Below are positions 18,351 through 28,082 of a DNA stretch of 35,509 nt, piece after piece. The first letter of the stretch is position 1; the number at the start of each line of letters is the position of its first letter. This DNA comes from Asaia prunellae JCM 25354 (lineage in GTDB: Bacteria > Pseudomonadota > Alphaproteobacteria > Acetobacterales > Acetobacteraceae). The notes under the pieces were generated by a model, which saw only the letters and a program-made list of their open reading frames with translations, did not search any database and was not told the origin of the DNA. Where the stretch lies: assembly GCF_000613885.1 (NCBI RefSeq), contig NZ_BAJV01000021.1:1-35509 (forward strand), in the 5' to 3' direction. Made by a program: the position numbers and the translations under genes.

Positions 18351-19954
18351 TCACAGTGACGATCGCAGAAGATCGAACCCCTTTTCCGCAACGGCGATGG
18401 TCGGGGCGTTGGTGTTGCCACTCACGATTTGCGGGAAGACAGAGCTGTCGATAACACGCAGGTTTTCAACGCCGTGAACCCGGAGTGTCAGGTCAACGAC
18501 CGAATTTTTGGATCGACGCCCATGCGACAGGTTCCGATCGGATGATAGGTTGTCTTGCATCCCTGGCGGATGTAACGGCGCAGGCCCTCTTCATCCCGGG
18601 CCTCGATCCTGTCAGGGGAGAAAACAGCTTCGATCTCGTTTCTCAGGGATGGCATCTTCAGAAAGCGCAGTCCGGTGAGGACCGCGCGAAGCTGGCCGGG
18701 CAGGTCATCAGGGTGATGGAGATAATTGGCATGGATCAGCGGCAACATACGGGGATCCGCGCTGGCCAGACGGACTTCTCCCCGTGATTTCGGCTGCAGG
18801 TGGCCGACCTTGAGAGTCAGGCCATGTGTCCGGCCTTTGCCGACCCCGTCCGGATCGTCCCAGCTATCGAGCACTGGCAGAAAATGGATCTGAACATCGG
18901 GTTGTCCCTGTCCGGTCGTGTCGATAAAGGCGCCGCCCTCAAGAATATTGGAGGTGACGACACCAGACCGGAAGCCAAGCCACTCAATGCCGTTGCGAAG
19001 TGCCTTGAGGCCTCTGTCCTGACCATAAAGACTTGTCGGGTGTTTTGTCGTCGCGTTGATCGACATATGCAGGTGATCCTGCAGGTCACGGCCGACCGGC
19101 AGATCCATGAGAGGAGATATGCCAACATCGCGCAGGTGTTCTGGCACACCAATGCCTGAAAGCATGAGAATTTTGGGTGAGCCGATAGCACCTGCAGAAA
19201 CGATGATCTCGCTTCGAGACTCGACTGTCTGTTCCCGCCCGTCCTGGATGAAACTGACGCCAGTGGCTTTATGTCCCTTCACCTTTACCTTTGTGACCAG
19301 TGCATTCAGGACAAGCGTGAGCTCGGCTTTGTCAGCGACAGATTTGAGATAGGTCTGAGCCGTGCTGGCGCGCGCGCCTCTGAGTGTGGTCGTCTGGAAA
19401 TAGCCAATGCCGGTCTGGTCTGTAGCGTTGAAATCATTGACATAGGGTAGGCCAAATTCCTGACCCGCCCTGATGAATGCCCCCGTCAGCGGATGCCTGT
19501 AGCGGTTCTCACTGACAGGTAGTGGTCCCTTGATCCCGTGTAACGTGCCGCTCAGGCTCTCATTTCTTTCGGATTTGATGAAATAGGGAAGCAGATCGTT
19601 ATAGCTCCACCCTGAACATCCATGCTGTGCAGCCCAGCTATCGTAATCGGCCTTCTGACCTCGGATATAGATCATCCCGTTGACCGAACTGCTGCCACCC
19701 AGAATCCTGCCTTGTGCGACCGTCATTGATCGCTCACCGGTCTGGACATCCGGTTCGGTCTGATAGGCCCAGGTTTTGGTAGGAATGACCTTGCCTACGG
19801 CAGCTGGCATGTGAACGAAGAGATTGCGGTCTGAGCCTCCTGCTTCAAGCAGTAATACCGAGCCCATATTAGCTTGAATAATCCGGGTAGCAAGAACCGA
19901 CCCGGCAGAACCTGCGCCAATGATTATATAGTCAAATTTATTCAGGGATTTCAT
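18351..19954 (-). CDS. GMC family oxidoreductase (L-sorbose / choline dehydrogenase-like), frameshifted near the end
   Basis: A FAD-dependent alcohol dehydrogenase of about 534 residues. The N-terminal FAD motif [17 protein letters not shown] is followed by LLLEAGG. GMC signature 1 is in [19 protein letters not shown] and signature 2 in [20 protein letters not shown]. The active-site His lies in [11 protein letters not shown], and the C-terminal block [30 protein letters not shown] is read in another frame. One missing A in the A5 run at 18505-18509 restores [15 protein letters not shown]. The pairing with an aldehyde dehydrogenase and the overall pattern recall the sorbose/sorbosone dehydrogenases of Gluconobacter, though choline or another polyol is possible. 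A 389-base A+T-rich region upstream should hold its promoter. Confidence 0.82.
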
Positions 19955-20343
19955 ATCTATATACCCCTAGCGAAATACTACCTGCAGCCGGGAACATTTA
20001 TTGTCGGATACGAGGGAATTCGAACAAAAGATATTATGTATTTTATCGTATTCTGTCCGGTTCTGACGCTGAATTACCGGCAAATTCTTGTTGCGGAAAC
20101 AAATTTAATTAACTTGTTTACTATTTCTATATGGAAAATATCCGGCCGTCTATCAACGGAATTATCAAACAGTCACTATGGTAGTGAAAAAAGCGTGAGC
20201 TGTTATCTGAGACTTGTCATTTCCGCTGTACGATTGGCAATCTGCCATCTGCTTCCGTACGGAAGAGATTTCCCCGTCAGCAAAACGAGGTGGGCCGGAA
20301 AGGATTTTTTTGCGCATCCGGAACAGATTGTCGCGAGATATTC
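19955..20343. other. Intergenic region, no gene seen
   Basis: An A+T-rich 389-base gap between the GMC gene and dsbB, both on the minus strand. No ORF on either strand looks coding. It probably holds the promoter of the dehydrogenase pair. A weak GGGG precedes the GMC ATG. Confidence 0.5.
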
Positions 20344-20844
20344 CTAGCGTGCAGCATGCCAGCGTCGTGCCTGGAGAACGACGCTGTAGCTTATAACGAT
20401 GAAAAGAAGTGCCGCAGCAATACCACCAAGAACAGTCATCGAGACGGGCAGATGAAAGAGATAGGTCGGGTCATCACACGGTTTGGCCGGGCGCATGGGC
20501 ATGGAGGCCAGTCTTTCCCGAAAACTGCTACCGGCATGGAAGACAGGAGCATGGCAGGCAGGCAGAGGACTTTCCCACCATTTCTGTTCAACACCGTTAT
20601 GGAGTCCCGCCAGCATAACGGCGGCGGCCAGAGCCGGCAGAGAGAGAACGGTTGCCCAGAATCCGACCATCCCGGGAATGAGCAAGGCAATCACTCCCAG
20701 AAAAGCGACAATACGCCACGGGGCACGCTCGATCAGGCAGAGTTCACAAGGCGCGTAGCCAAGAATATGCTCTGCCCAATAGGCTATGAAGAGCGCGGTA
20801 AAACCGGCGAGAAACAGTAATCCACCAGTCAGTCGCGCAATCAT
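20344..20844 (-). CDS. dsbB: Disulfide bond formation protein DsbB
   Basis: 166 residues and four predicted membrane helices. It reoxidises DsbA and passes electrons to ubiquinone. The first redox pair is CELC (Cys33 and Cys36) after GYAP, at the end of helix 1. The second pair is Cys97 (LPACHAP) and Cys123 (KPCDDP) in the large periplasmic loop. The quinone-side arginine (ERAPWR) is present. Its ATG overlaps the otsA stop in an ATGA, so it is translated from the trehalose operon, an unusual pairing. Confidence 0.9.
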   Translation of the reverse strand: MIARLTGGLLFLAGFTALFIAYWAEHILGYAPCELCLIERAPWRIVAFLGVIALLIPGMVGFWATVLSLPALAAAVMLAGLHNGVEQKWWESPLPACHAPVFHAGSSFRERLASMPMRPAKPCDDPTYLFHLPVSMTVLGGIAAALLFIVISYSVVLQARRWHAAR

Positions 20845-22184
20845 TCCTGTCTTTCGGTCTCTCTGAGCATTTCAAGAAAGCGATCGGCCCAGTTGGCTGC
20901 CGTATTCTGGGTCACATCACGATGCAGAGCCTGCCAGCGTCTCTGTCTCTCTTCAAGACTCATTGTGATTCCAGCATGAATGGCGTCGGCGATACCCTCG
21001 CGATCATAGGGGTTCACCATAAGCGCTTCATCCATCTCGGGCGCGGCACCTGCCAGAGAAGAGAGAATGAGCGCTCCGGGATTATCCGGGCTCTGGGCAG
21101 CCACGAATTCCTTTGCCACCAGATTCATGCCGTCACGTAACGGCGTTACAAGAGCAACGTCGGCAATGCGATGGAACCCGGCCAGAACTTCTCTGGGTAC
21201 GGACTGAGTGAGGTAGCGGATAGGTGACCAGTCGAAATTACCGTGCATGGCATTGATATGGCCTGCCATTTCGTCGAGTTCGCGACGCAGGGCGCGATAG
21301 CTGGCAACACCGGCGCGTGAGACCGGGGTAATCTGGAGCAGAACTGTCTCGCCCTTGTGCTCAGGGTAGCGGTTCAGGAAGGTCTCATAGCCGTGGATAC
21401 GCTCGGGAATACCCTTGGAATAATCAAGGCGATCGACACCAAGAATGAGCTTGCGTCCCCGCAGGGAGGCCTGGAGGCGTTGCACTTCCTCGGCCATGAC
21501 GTTCTGGATGGCCTGTTCGCCGAATTCGACCGGGTCGATGCCGATAGGAAAATGGGCAGCACGTCTGGGCAGATTATTGGCTTCGAAACACCCGTCCATA
21601 TTGCGGGCATCCTCGACAGTCTGCACGCCGATCAGATCATAGGCAGCCATTTCCCGCAGCATCTCTTCGGCGCAGGGCAGGACGCGTGTCACACTCCACG
21701 GCGGAAAGGGAATGTGAAGAAAGAATCCGATCTTGGCTTTGACCCCACGTCTGCGCAGTTTCGCGCCCAGGGGGAAGAGATGATAGTCGTGAATCCAGAT
21801 CGTATCGTCATCGCGCAGCAGAGGGACAAGCTGATCAGCGAAAAGAGCATTGACCTCACGGTAGATCTTGTAGTCAAGGCGCTTGTAATCGATAATTCCG
21901 ATACGATAATGGCAAAGAGGCCAGAGCAGACCGTTGGAGAAATTTTCGTAGAAATGCTCGTACTGGCTGCGTGTCAGATCGATTGTGGCATAGGTACAGC
22001 CATCATGGGTATCGAGCTTTGGCGTCTGATCTTTGGACTGGCTGGCATGACGGCCGGACCAGCCAAACCAGAGGCTTTCAGTACCACGCACCGCATCCCG
22101 TACACCGACGGCAAGGCCGCCTGCGGGCTGACTGCGTTCGCGGGGCGCCGGTACGCGATTGGAAACAACAACAAGGCGACCCAT
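20841..22184 (-). CDS. otsA: Alpha,alpha-trehalose-phosphate synthase (UDP/GDP-glucose)
   Basis: 447 residues, GT20 family; makes trehalose-6-phosphate from a nucleotide glucose and glucose-6-phosphate. It starts RLVVVSNRVPAP, has the glycine-rich PAGGLAVGVRDA, WFGWSG, and the catalytic and sugar-binding blocks IWIHDYHLFPLGAKLR and FFLHIPFPPWSV. LGVDRLDYSKGIPERIHGYETFL and LVTPLRDGMNLVAKEFVAAQ (phosphate and nucleotide contacts) follow. It overlaps the otsB stop (TGATG) and dsbB (ATGA), so three genes are coupled. Confidence 0.96.
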   Translation of the reverse strand: MGRLVVVSNRVPAPRERSQPAGGLAVGVRDAVRGTESLWFGWSGRHASQSKDQTPKLDTHDGCTYATIDLTRSQYEHFYENFSNGLLWPLCHYRIGIIDYKRLDYKIYREVNALFADQLVPLLRDDDTIWIHDYHLFPLGAKLRRRGVKAKIGFFLHIPFPPWSVTRVLPCAEEMLREMAAYDLIGVQTVEDARNMDGCFEANNLPRRAAHFPIGIDPVEFGEQAIQNVMAEEVQRLQASLRGRKLILGVDRLDYSKGIPERIHGYETFLNRYPEHKGETVLLQITPVSRAGVASYRALRRELDEMAGHINAMHGNFDWSPIRYLTQSVPREVLAGFHRIADVALVTPLRDGMNLVAKEFVAAQSPDNPGALILSSLAGAAPEMDEALMVNPYDREGIADAIHAGITMSLEERQRRWQALHRDVTQNTAANWADRFLEMLRETERQE

Positions 22185-22927
22185 CAGGCATTCTCCCCAT
22201 AGCGGGCAAGCCAGGTCCGGAAATCATGGCCTGTCGGAAAATCATCGGGGATGAGATAGCCATAGCCTCCCATGGCGCGGGCCGCACGGATTCCGTCCAT
22301 ATCGGTCACGTCATCACCGACGAAAACGGGTACACGGCCTGCAAATGGCGACTGTGTCATGAGAGCTTCAACCGCCTTGCCTTTGTGAATGCCAGCGAGA
22401 CGAATCTCCCATGCCATTTTGGATGGATGGATTTCGAACTGGTCCTGACCGGCCAGCCACGTCTCTATAGCTGTCCTGAAGGAGTGTTCGGCATCGGGGT
22501 TGCCACGATAATGAAGCACCAGACCGGCTTTCTTGTGTTCGATTGCTGTATTGGGCGTACTGGCCACAAGCATCCGGGCCTGATCGAGCCATTCTTCGGG
22601 AAGTGGTGTGGCTGTGACGGGTTCTTCAGGAATGCCGGGATGGCGACGTAGGGTAAGGCCATGTTCACCGGCAATGGCCGTCGCTACGCCAGGAAGAAAG
22701 TGATCGATCTGTGCAATGGGTCTGCCGGTGACAATGGCAAGGGCACCGCCACAGACTTCCTTCAGGTGAAGAAGGGTATCGATGAGACCGGGTTCGACCC
22801 GAACAGAGTCAGGGGTCGGTGCAATATCGACTAGGGTACCGTCAAAATCGAGCAGAAAAGCTGCTCTCCTGGCTGGAGGGGCTTTCTGTTCGAATGACGG
22901 GCGAGCCGGATGAGAGGGGGTTGTCAT
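22184..22927 (-). CDS. otsB: Trehalose-6-phosphate phosphatase
   Basis: About 247 residues of the HAD superfamily; releases trehalose from trehalose-6-phosphate. Motif I is FLLDFDGTLVDIAPTPD, with nucleophile and acid Asp. IVTGRPIAQIDHFLPG and AGEHGLTLR are typical of OtsB, and motif IV is VFVGDDVTDMDGIRAAR near the C-terminus. I use the ATG at 22927, with GAGGAAG upstream; an in-frame GTG at 22963 is possible. It comes first in the operon and its stop overlaps the otsA start. Confidence 0.93.
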   Translation of the reverse strand: MTTPSHPARPSFEQKAPPARRAAFLLDFDGTLVDIAPTPDSVRVEPGLIDTLLHLKEVCGGALAIVTGRPIAQIDHFLPGVATAIAGEHGLTLRRHPGIPEEPVTATPLPEEWLDQARMLVASTPNTAIEHKKAGLVLHYRGNPDAEHSFRTAIETWLAGQDQFEIHPSKMAWEIRLAGIHKGKAVEALMTQSPFAGRVPVFVGDDVTDMDGIRAARAMGGYGYLIPDDFPTGHDFRTWLARYGENA

Positions 22928-23042
22928 GAGTCTGATAACTTCCTCATAGAAACGCAGTTGCACCGGAATGCGGGGACAGCCGCGTTATTGCCCTCAAATC
23001 TGATCAGAATATGGTCAGGAGACCATTTCAATCACGTAATCG

Positions 23043-23889
23043 TCAATTGTAAGGCTGAGGTGGTGGCAGTGCCTGCCCGGTGCCACCGAGAGAGGTGCGA
23101 GTTGCGTGGGGCCGCCGCTTTCCTGATGCGGTAGCTGTCTTGGCATTTGCTGCGGTATTTGTCGTGTTGCAGAAGCTGTCGGGCGGGATGGGGCTGATGA
23201 CTCTCCCAGCGGGGTCAGGGCTGTAGGGCCACCGGCTGGTGCTGTGGATGGCCTGCCTGGCAGAGAACCGGGGGAGCCGGGAAAACCCGCAGGAACGCGG
23301 GGAGGGCTCTGGGAAGGCATGACGCCCGGTCCGGTGGGTGCGTGGTTGGGATCATCCAGATCGCCAGGCTGGTTCTGGGCACCTTCAGCAGTTGCCCTGG
23401 TGAGGGTCGGCAGAACGGATGGGGCAGAGGAGCCAGAGAAGGATCGGCTTTCGGTCCCGAGCAGGACACGATGGAGATGCCATAGAGCGCGCTTTTGTAT
23501 CCGGTAAGCGAAGGCTCCTCGGCCAGGATCCATCCTTCATAATGTGTGTCCGGATCCGTCTCGTCAGTGGTTGTAATCAGGGCTGCGGCATCACGGGGAA
23601 GAGTTTCAGGACGTTCGACGCAGCGCGTAACACCCACATGCAGGCTACGATACTGTGCCTGGCCGCCAACGGGGACAGTCAGGGTCTCAATGTGTGAATC
23701 GGTGCGGTTGAGTATGCGGATAACGGCTTCGCCGCGGCCCTGCCACAGATCAGCAGGATACATGACAGGGGGTGCAACGGCCTCTGCAGCCCAGACGGGC
23801 GATATGATCGCATCTCGCAGTGTCAGGCAGGGGGCCATCAGGAGGGGAAGAACGACAAAGAGCCTGTTTCGAGAGGAAGCCTTTTTCAT
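23043..23889 (-). CDS. DUF2155 domain-containing secreted protein, probably two frameshifts in the Pro-rich tail
   Basis: About 282 residues after repair. A signal peptide opens the protein (basic MKKASSRNR, then VVLPLLMAPCLTL, cleavage near VWAAEA). The DUF2155 domain covers about 55-150: AVIRILNRTDSHIETLTVPVGGQAQYRSLHVGVTRCVERP, then YEGWILAEEPSLTGYKSALYGISIVSC, with two conserved cysteines. Beyond it the reading becomes Pro-rich only if a C is added at about 23421-23424 (frame with LTRATAEGAQNQPGDLDDPNHAPTG). A second missing G at about 23086-23087 would end it in GGTGQALPPPQPYN. Unrepaired, the first frame ends at 23215. It is coupled by ATGA to the 68-residue gene. The family's function is unknown. 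Confidence 0.7.
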
Positions 23890-24092
23890 GCACCAAGCTC
23901 CTTGAGTGCTGCAATCATCTCGATCAGATGGCGACGCATGGCTTCAGGATCCACGCCCATCAGAAGTGCGTCTTCAAAGACATCCTGCAAGTTCTGGCGC
24001 AGCTCAGTCTCGTTTTCTCGCAGCACCTTGAGCTTTTCGACACAGGCAATGGGGCTGCCCTGGCGATCTGTCCAGAGGGTGGGGCTGCTCAT
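23886..24092 (-). CDS. Small hypothetical protein, 68 residues
   Basis: I do not recognise a named family. It is soluble and mostly helical: after MSSPTLWTDRQGSPIACVEKL comes an acidic amphipathic helix (KVLRENETELRQNLQDVFEDALLMGVDPEAMRRHLIEMIAAL). Its ATG overlaps the repaired mlaD stop, and its stop overlaps the DUF2155 start (ATGA on both sides). That tight packing is the main evidence that it is real and linked to its neighbours. Confidence 0.7.
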   Translation of the reverse strand: MSSPTLWTDRQGSPIACVEKLKVLRENETELRQNLQDVFEDALLMGVDPEAMRRHLIEMIAALKELGA

Positions 24093-24588
24093 GGGGCAGT
24101 GGCCTTGTGGCTTTTGTCGAGTGAATCCGTGACTGAGAAGATGAATTTGCTCAGAAGCTGTTCAAGGCTGATCGCGCCTGTGTTTGCGAGACAATGCCGC
24201 CTGCCTTGAGATTCTGTTCATCCCCGCCGGGAGAGAGGGCAATGTACTTCCCCCCCAGGAGACTGTCAGAGGTCACGATGGCAGCACTGTCTGTTGGCAG
24301 GGCAATACCATTGCGCACGGTAAAGCTGACCTTGGCGCGGTAGTTTGCAGGATCGACTGTCTCAGCTGTTACATGACCAACCGTGATCCCCGCGAGACGG
24401 ACATCTGACCCAACCGAAAGCCCGTCAATCTGATTGAATACGGCATGGAGCGTATAGCCATCTGAACCGCCCTGACTGCGGCCAAGCACAGCAAGAGCCA
24501 GAAGTGCTGCCAGAGCGGCAAGGACCAGAAAGCCGGTTGTCAGCTCGAGAAAATCGCGACGGGGGCGAACGCCAGGCAATGAACTCAT
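24089..24588 (-). CDS. mlaD: MlaD family lipid transport protein, frameshifted near the end
   Basis: About 166 residues. An N-terminal membrane anchor (LTTGFLVLAALAALLALAVLG) precedes a single MCE domain: YTLHAVFNQIDGLSVGSDVRLAGITVGHV, then IALPTDSAAIVTSDSLLGGKYIALSPGGDEQNLKAGGIVSQTQ. MlaD is the periplasmic hexamer of the phospholipid ABC transporter. One missing G at about 24177-24178 would read QTQGAISLEQLLSKFIFSVTDSL, the usual family end, and put the stop at 24089 in an ATGA overlap with the next gene. Unrepaired, it stops early at 24151. The MlaE/MlaF partners are not in this window. Confidence 0.83.
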
Positions 24589-24722
24589 GGGATTTCGGAA
24601 CTCACAGGCTTGGGTCGCAGAAGAGGCAGTGCAGGAAATACATGTAATCTCGATCCTACAGGCTTCCCTTGCCAGCGTCCATCACCCCGCCCGGCCAGAG
24701 GGTCGGGAATGTTATCCACCAT
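24585..24722 (-). CDS. Possible 45-residue protein coupled to mlaD
   Basis: A short ORF beginning MVDNIPDPLAGRGDGRW and ending LRPKPVSSEIP. Its stop overlaps the mlaD start in an ATGA, the same junction used by the next two genes. A GGGG lies just before the ATG, closer than usual. Composition is Pro/Arg/Gly-rich and no family is recognised. It could be the tail of a longer protein, but the frame is closed by TAG 33 bases above the ATG. The coupling is the main support. Confidence 0.42.
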   Translation of the reverse strand: MVDNIPDPLAGRGDGRWQGKPVGSRLHVFPALPLLRPKPVSSEIP

Positions 24723-24807
24723 ATCCCCACTATGCGGACCATTATCGCCTGTCTACCCGGTCGAATACCCCTTTTCCCACCACGATTCGACGCCTAGATT
24801 CCAAGCC

Positions 24808-26359
24808 ATGACAACGCTTCTCCATTGGAACGGGGTGCGTATGCGCGTTGCGCATGTCGCTGCCGATCCTGACGATCTCGTCCTGCGTGCTGTAACGCTT
24901 CCTGCCAGCTGGGAAGACGAGGCGGCGATTGCGCTTCTGCAGCTTTCGACCACGACAGGAGCACTTCGCCTGTCGAGCGAAGCCGCACGCTGGCTTGAGC
25001 GTATCGATGGACTGCCTGCACTGTGCGGTGAAGCGGAGACCACAAATTCCAGACTGGGGCCGGCTCTGGCTGGCGCCTTGCTGGAACGACAGATCGCCCC
25101 TTTTGCCGGGTTGTGGCAGGGTCAGGTCGATCGTCGTGCCGGGTTTGTCGTCAATCTGGCGGCGTTCGTGCACGAAGGCGATTTTGTGGGAGAGCGTTTC
25201 GTCGAGACGTTGCGCCTTGCCTGTACGGCATTGCGCCGTCTGCATGCGGTCAACGGGCCGATGCTCAATGGTGAGCTGCCTCTTTTTGATGCACCATCAG
25301 GCGCGACATCGGAACAGAACGTTCTGGGTGGTCCGGCAGGTACGCTGCTTCTTACCAATCTTGATAGCTGCCTCGCCCTCATGGGGCTCGATTACGACAG
25401 TGAACGTGGTCGTGATGCAGCCTGTTATCTGAGCTGGCTTGCAACCTCTCTGGCGCGACAGGGAGCAGGCCCGGTTCCCCTGCCTCCTGTCTCCTGTCCG
25501 ATTGCCGGGCTTGAGATTACCGGACGTCAGATTCGTGACGAGATGGAAGACAGTCTGCCTGATCTGCCCAATCGGGTGCTGATCGAGACCGGCTTTTCTC
25601 TTCCCGGTCCTGTTGATGCACTGCTTGGCGTTGAATCCTGTGGTCTGGCGCCAATATTCTCTCCCTTGCGTGCCGACGGTCATTTGCGCGCCAGCGCCTG
25701 TCGCGGCTTGCTCATCGTGGGCTCAGCTTGAATCGGCTCTGGCTTCTGCCGTGCTCGGTAACAATCCGCTTCCTCAGCCCGGACCGGAAGCACATCTCTC
25801 GATGCACCGCGCGTTGACCGGCTTTGTCGATCGTATGCCCTCCCGACCCGACCCGGGACTTTCCCTGCCGCTGACGGCACGACTGGAACGCGGTGCACGT
25901 CGTCCCCTGCCGACCCGTCATGGGGGCTTTACGCAACGTACCGCTGTTGGGGGACATCGCCTGTATCTGCGTACCGGCGAATACGAAGATGGTTCGCTTG
26001 GCGAAATTTCCCTGACGCCCGGGCGTGAAAGTTCGATGGTGCGGGGTCTGCTGGAAAGTGTCGGTCAGGCTGTCACGATCGGTTTGCAGCATGGTGCCCC
26101 TCTTGCTGCCTATGTGGAGCAATTTGCCCATACCCGTTTCGGGCCGGCAGGCACTGTTGAGGGCGATCCGGTCGCAGCCTATGCGTCATCCCTGCTTGAT
26201 TATGCATTCAGGGCGCTGTCAGATAGCTATTTGGGCAAACGCCTGCCCGACAGTGCGCCTGAAGATCCTCATCTGATCGAAGAGGATCCGATGTTGCCAC
26301 TGGATATTCCCGGTGATCTTCCCCCGCGTGAGCGTGGCAGGCTGCGTCTGGTCAGCTGA
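24808..26359 (+). CDS. TSCPD domain protein, RNR C-terminus-like, frameshifted
   Basis: About 516 residues after repair. The C-terminal 130 residues (TQRTAVGGHRLYLRTGEYEDGSLGEISL, GLQHGAPLAAYVEQFAHTRFGPAGTVEGDPVAAYASSLLDYAFRALSDSYLG) match the TSCPD domain found at the end of B12-dependent ribonucleotide reductases. The N-terminal 350 residues keep helices that look RNR-tail-like (LAAFVHEGDFVGERFVETLRLACTALRRLHAVNG), but I see none of the active-site cysteines or the barrel of a real reductase. The frame changes at about 25700-25720, by one extra or two missing bases. Function unknown. It begins a plus-strand group with ridA 34 bases downstream and diverges from the mlaD group. Confidence 0.72.
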
Positions 26360-26393
26360 GGGAAGACATCCCTCTCAGCAAGGAGACACGTCC

Positions 26394-26857
26394 ATGTCTG
26401 ACACACCCTCTGCCCGTCTTGCCGCTCTCGGTCTGAATCTTCCCAAGGCGGCTGCGCCTGTTGCCACTTACGTACTGTTGCCCGTACAGGGTCTCTTCTG
26501 GTTGTTTCCGGCCAGTTGCCACTGTCTGGTGGCACACTCAGGGTCACAGGCAAGCTGGGCGAGGACGTGTCGCCTGAGCTGGGGCGTGAATGTGCCGAAC
26601 TCTGCCTGCTGAATGTTCTGGCGCAGGTTCAGGCTGAGCTGGGTGATCTGTCAAAGGTGAAGCGTATCGTGCGTCTCGGGGGCTTTATTGCCTGCACCCC
26701 GGATTTCACGCAGCATGCCACGGTCATGAACGGTGCTTCCGATCTGGCTGTAGCCGTATTCGGTGAAGCCGGACGTCATGCGCGTTCGACAATCGGTGTG
26801 CCCTCATTGCCACTCGATGCGCCTGTCGAGGTTGAAGCCCTGATCGAAATAGCCTGA
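26394..26857 (+). CDS. RidA family protein, frameshifted
   Basis: About 154 residues after repair; the YjgF/YER057c/UK114 family, many of which deaminate reactive enamine/imine intermediates. The N-terminus (ARLAALGLNLPKAAAPVATYV) is in one frame. The core (SGQLPLSGGTLRVTGKLGEDV, CLLNVLAQVQAELGDLSKVKRIVRLGGFIACTPDF, HARSTIGVPSLPLDAPVEVEALIEI) is in another and contains the conserved Arg and Glu of the active-site cleft. One missing G at about 26489-26491 gives VQGSLLVVSGQ. AAGGAG lies 7 bases before the ATG. It is probably co-transcribed with the TSCPD gene. Confidence 0.85.
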
Positions 26858-26875
26858 TCTGACTGCTTTTCAACG

Positions 26876-26892
26876 GCCAGCCTTATGCTGGC
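26876..26892 (+). repeat. Hairpin between ridA and the acyltransferase
   Basis: GCCAGC (26876-26881) and GCTGGC (26887-26892) flank a 5-base loop in the 63-base gap. The U-tract is weak, so it is at best a partial terminator. Confidence 0.35.
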
Positions 26893-26920
26893 GGTTGATT
26901 CGGTTCAGGGAACAGCCCAC

Positions 26921-28082
26921 ATGCCGGCCATGACGGACTGGTCCCTGACACTTCACGCCTCCATTACCGAAATCGGCGCCTCTGCCTGGAATCGCTGTGC
27001 AGGGGACGATAATCCTTTCTCTGTCACGGCTTTTTTCTGGCGCTGGAAGAAAGCGGCTCTGTTGGTGCCAGAACGGGATGGTTACCCCGTTATGCGGCCC
27101 TGCGTGAGGGTGATGCTCTGGTGGCTGTGGCACCCTTGTTCCTCAAGGGACATTCCTACGGGGAATATGTCTTCGATCAGAGTTGGGCGCGCGCCTATGA
27201 GGAGGCGGGTGGACAATATTACCCCAAACTTCAGATCGCCGTCCCTTTCTCGCCTGTCAGTGGACAACGTTTACTGATCGACCTGCACATCTGGCACAGG
27301 ATGTCGTCAGGGGCGTTTTTGGCAATGCTCTGGGTCAAGCCTGTTGCGAGCTTGGATTATCCTCCGTCCATATGACTTTCTGTACAAAGGCAGAGCAGGA
27401 GGTGCTTGCTGGTCATGGCTGGATGGAGCGACTTGGGCTGCAATATCACTGGCATAACAGGAATTATACTGATTTCGAGCAGTTTCTTGACGCGCTTGCG
27501 TCACGTAAACGCAAAGTCATCCGACGCGAACGTCGGGAGGCGCAAGGTTGCGGTCTTGAATTCCGTGTTCTGCGCGGGCCGGAAATTACGGCAAGGGATT
27601 GGGACCGCTTTTATGACTTCTATCAGGCGACGATCGATCGCAAATGGGGACAGGCCTATCTGACCCGCCTCTTCTTTACCCGGCTTTCGGAGTGTCTTGG
27701 TGAAAAGGTAGTGCTGATGCAGGCCGTGCATCAGGGGACACCAATTGCTGCAGCGCTCAACCTTGTCGGACGTGATACGCTCTATGGGCGTAACTGGGGT
27801 TGTGAAGGCGAGTGGCCTTTTCTGCATTTCGAGCTCTGTTATTACCGCGCCATCGATTTTGCTATTTCCGAGGGATTGGAGTGGGTCGAGGCTGGGGCAC
27901 AGGGAGAACACAAGATCCAGCGTGGTTATCTTCCAAGCCTGACCTATTCGAGCCATTTCATACGCGACCCGGCGCTTGCCCGAGCCGTCAGGCCTTTTCT
28001 GGAAGAAGAGCGTGCTGTGATTTTTCAGGAGAAAGAAGCGCTTGCTACCTTATCTCCCTATCGACACGAAAATAGTTGTTGA
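26921..28082 (+). CDS. GNAT / peptidogalycan-type acyltransferase (DUF482-like), two frameshifts
   Basis: About 387 residues after repair. The N-terminal half reads [59 protein letters not shown] and [15 protein letters not shown]. The C-terminal half reads [77 protein letters not shown] and [16 protein letters not shown], typical of the DUF482 GNAT-fold family. A missing T in the T6 run at 27031-27036 gives [12 protein letters not shown] missing C at 27282-27283 gives [12 protein letters not shown]. The acceptor is unknown. I chose the ATG at 26921; the next ATG at 26930 is also possible. Confidence 0.8.
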
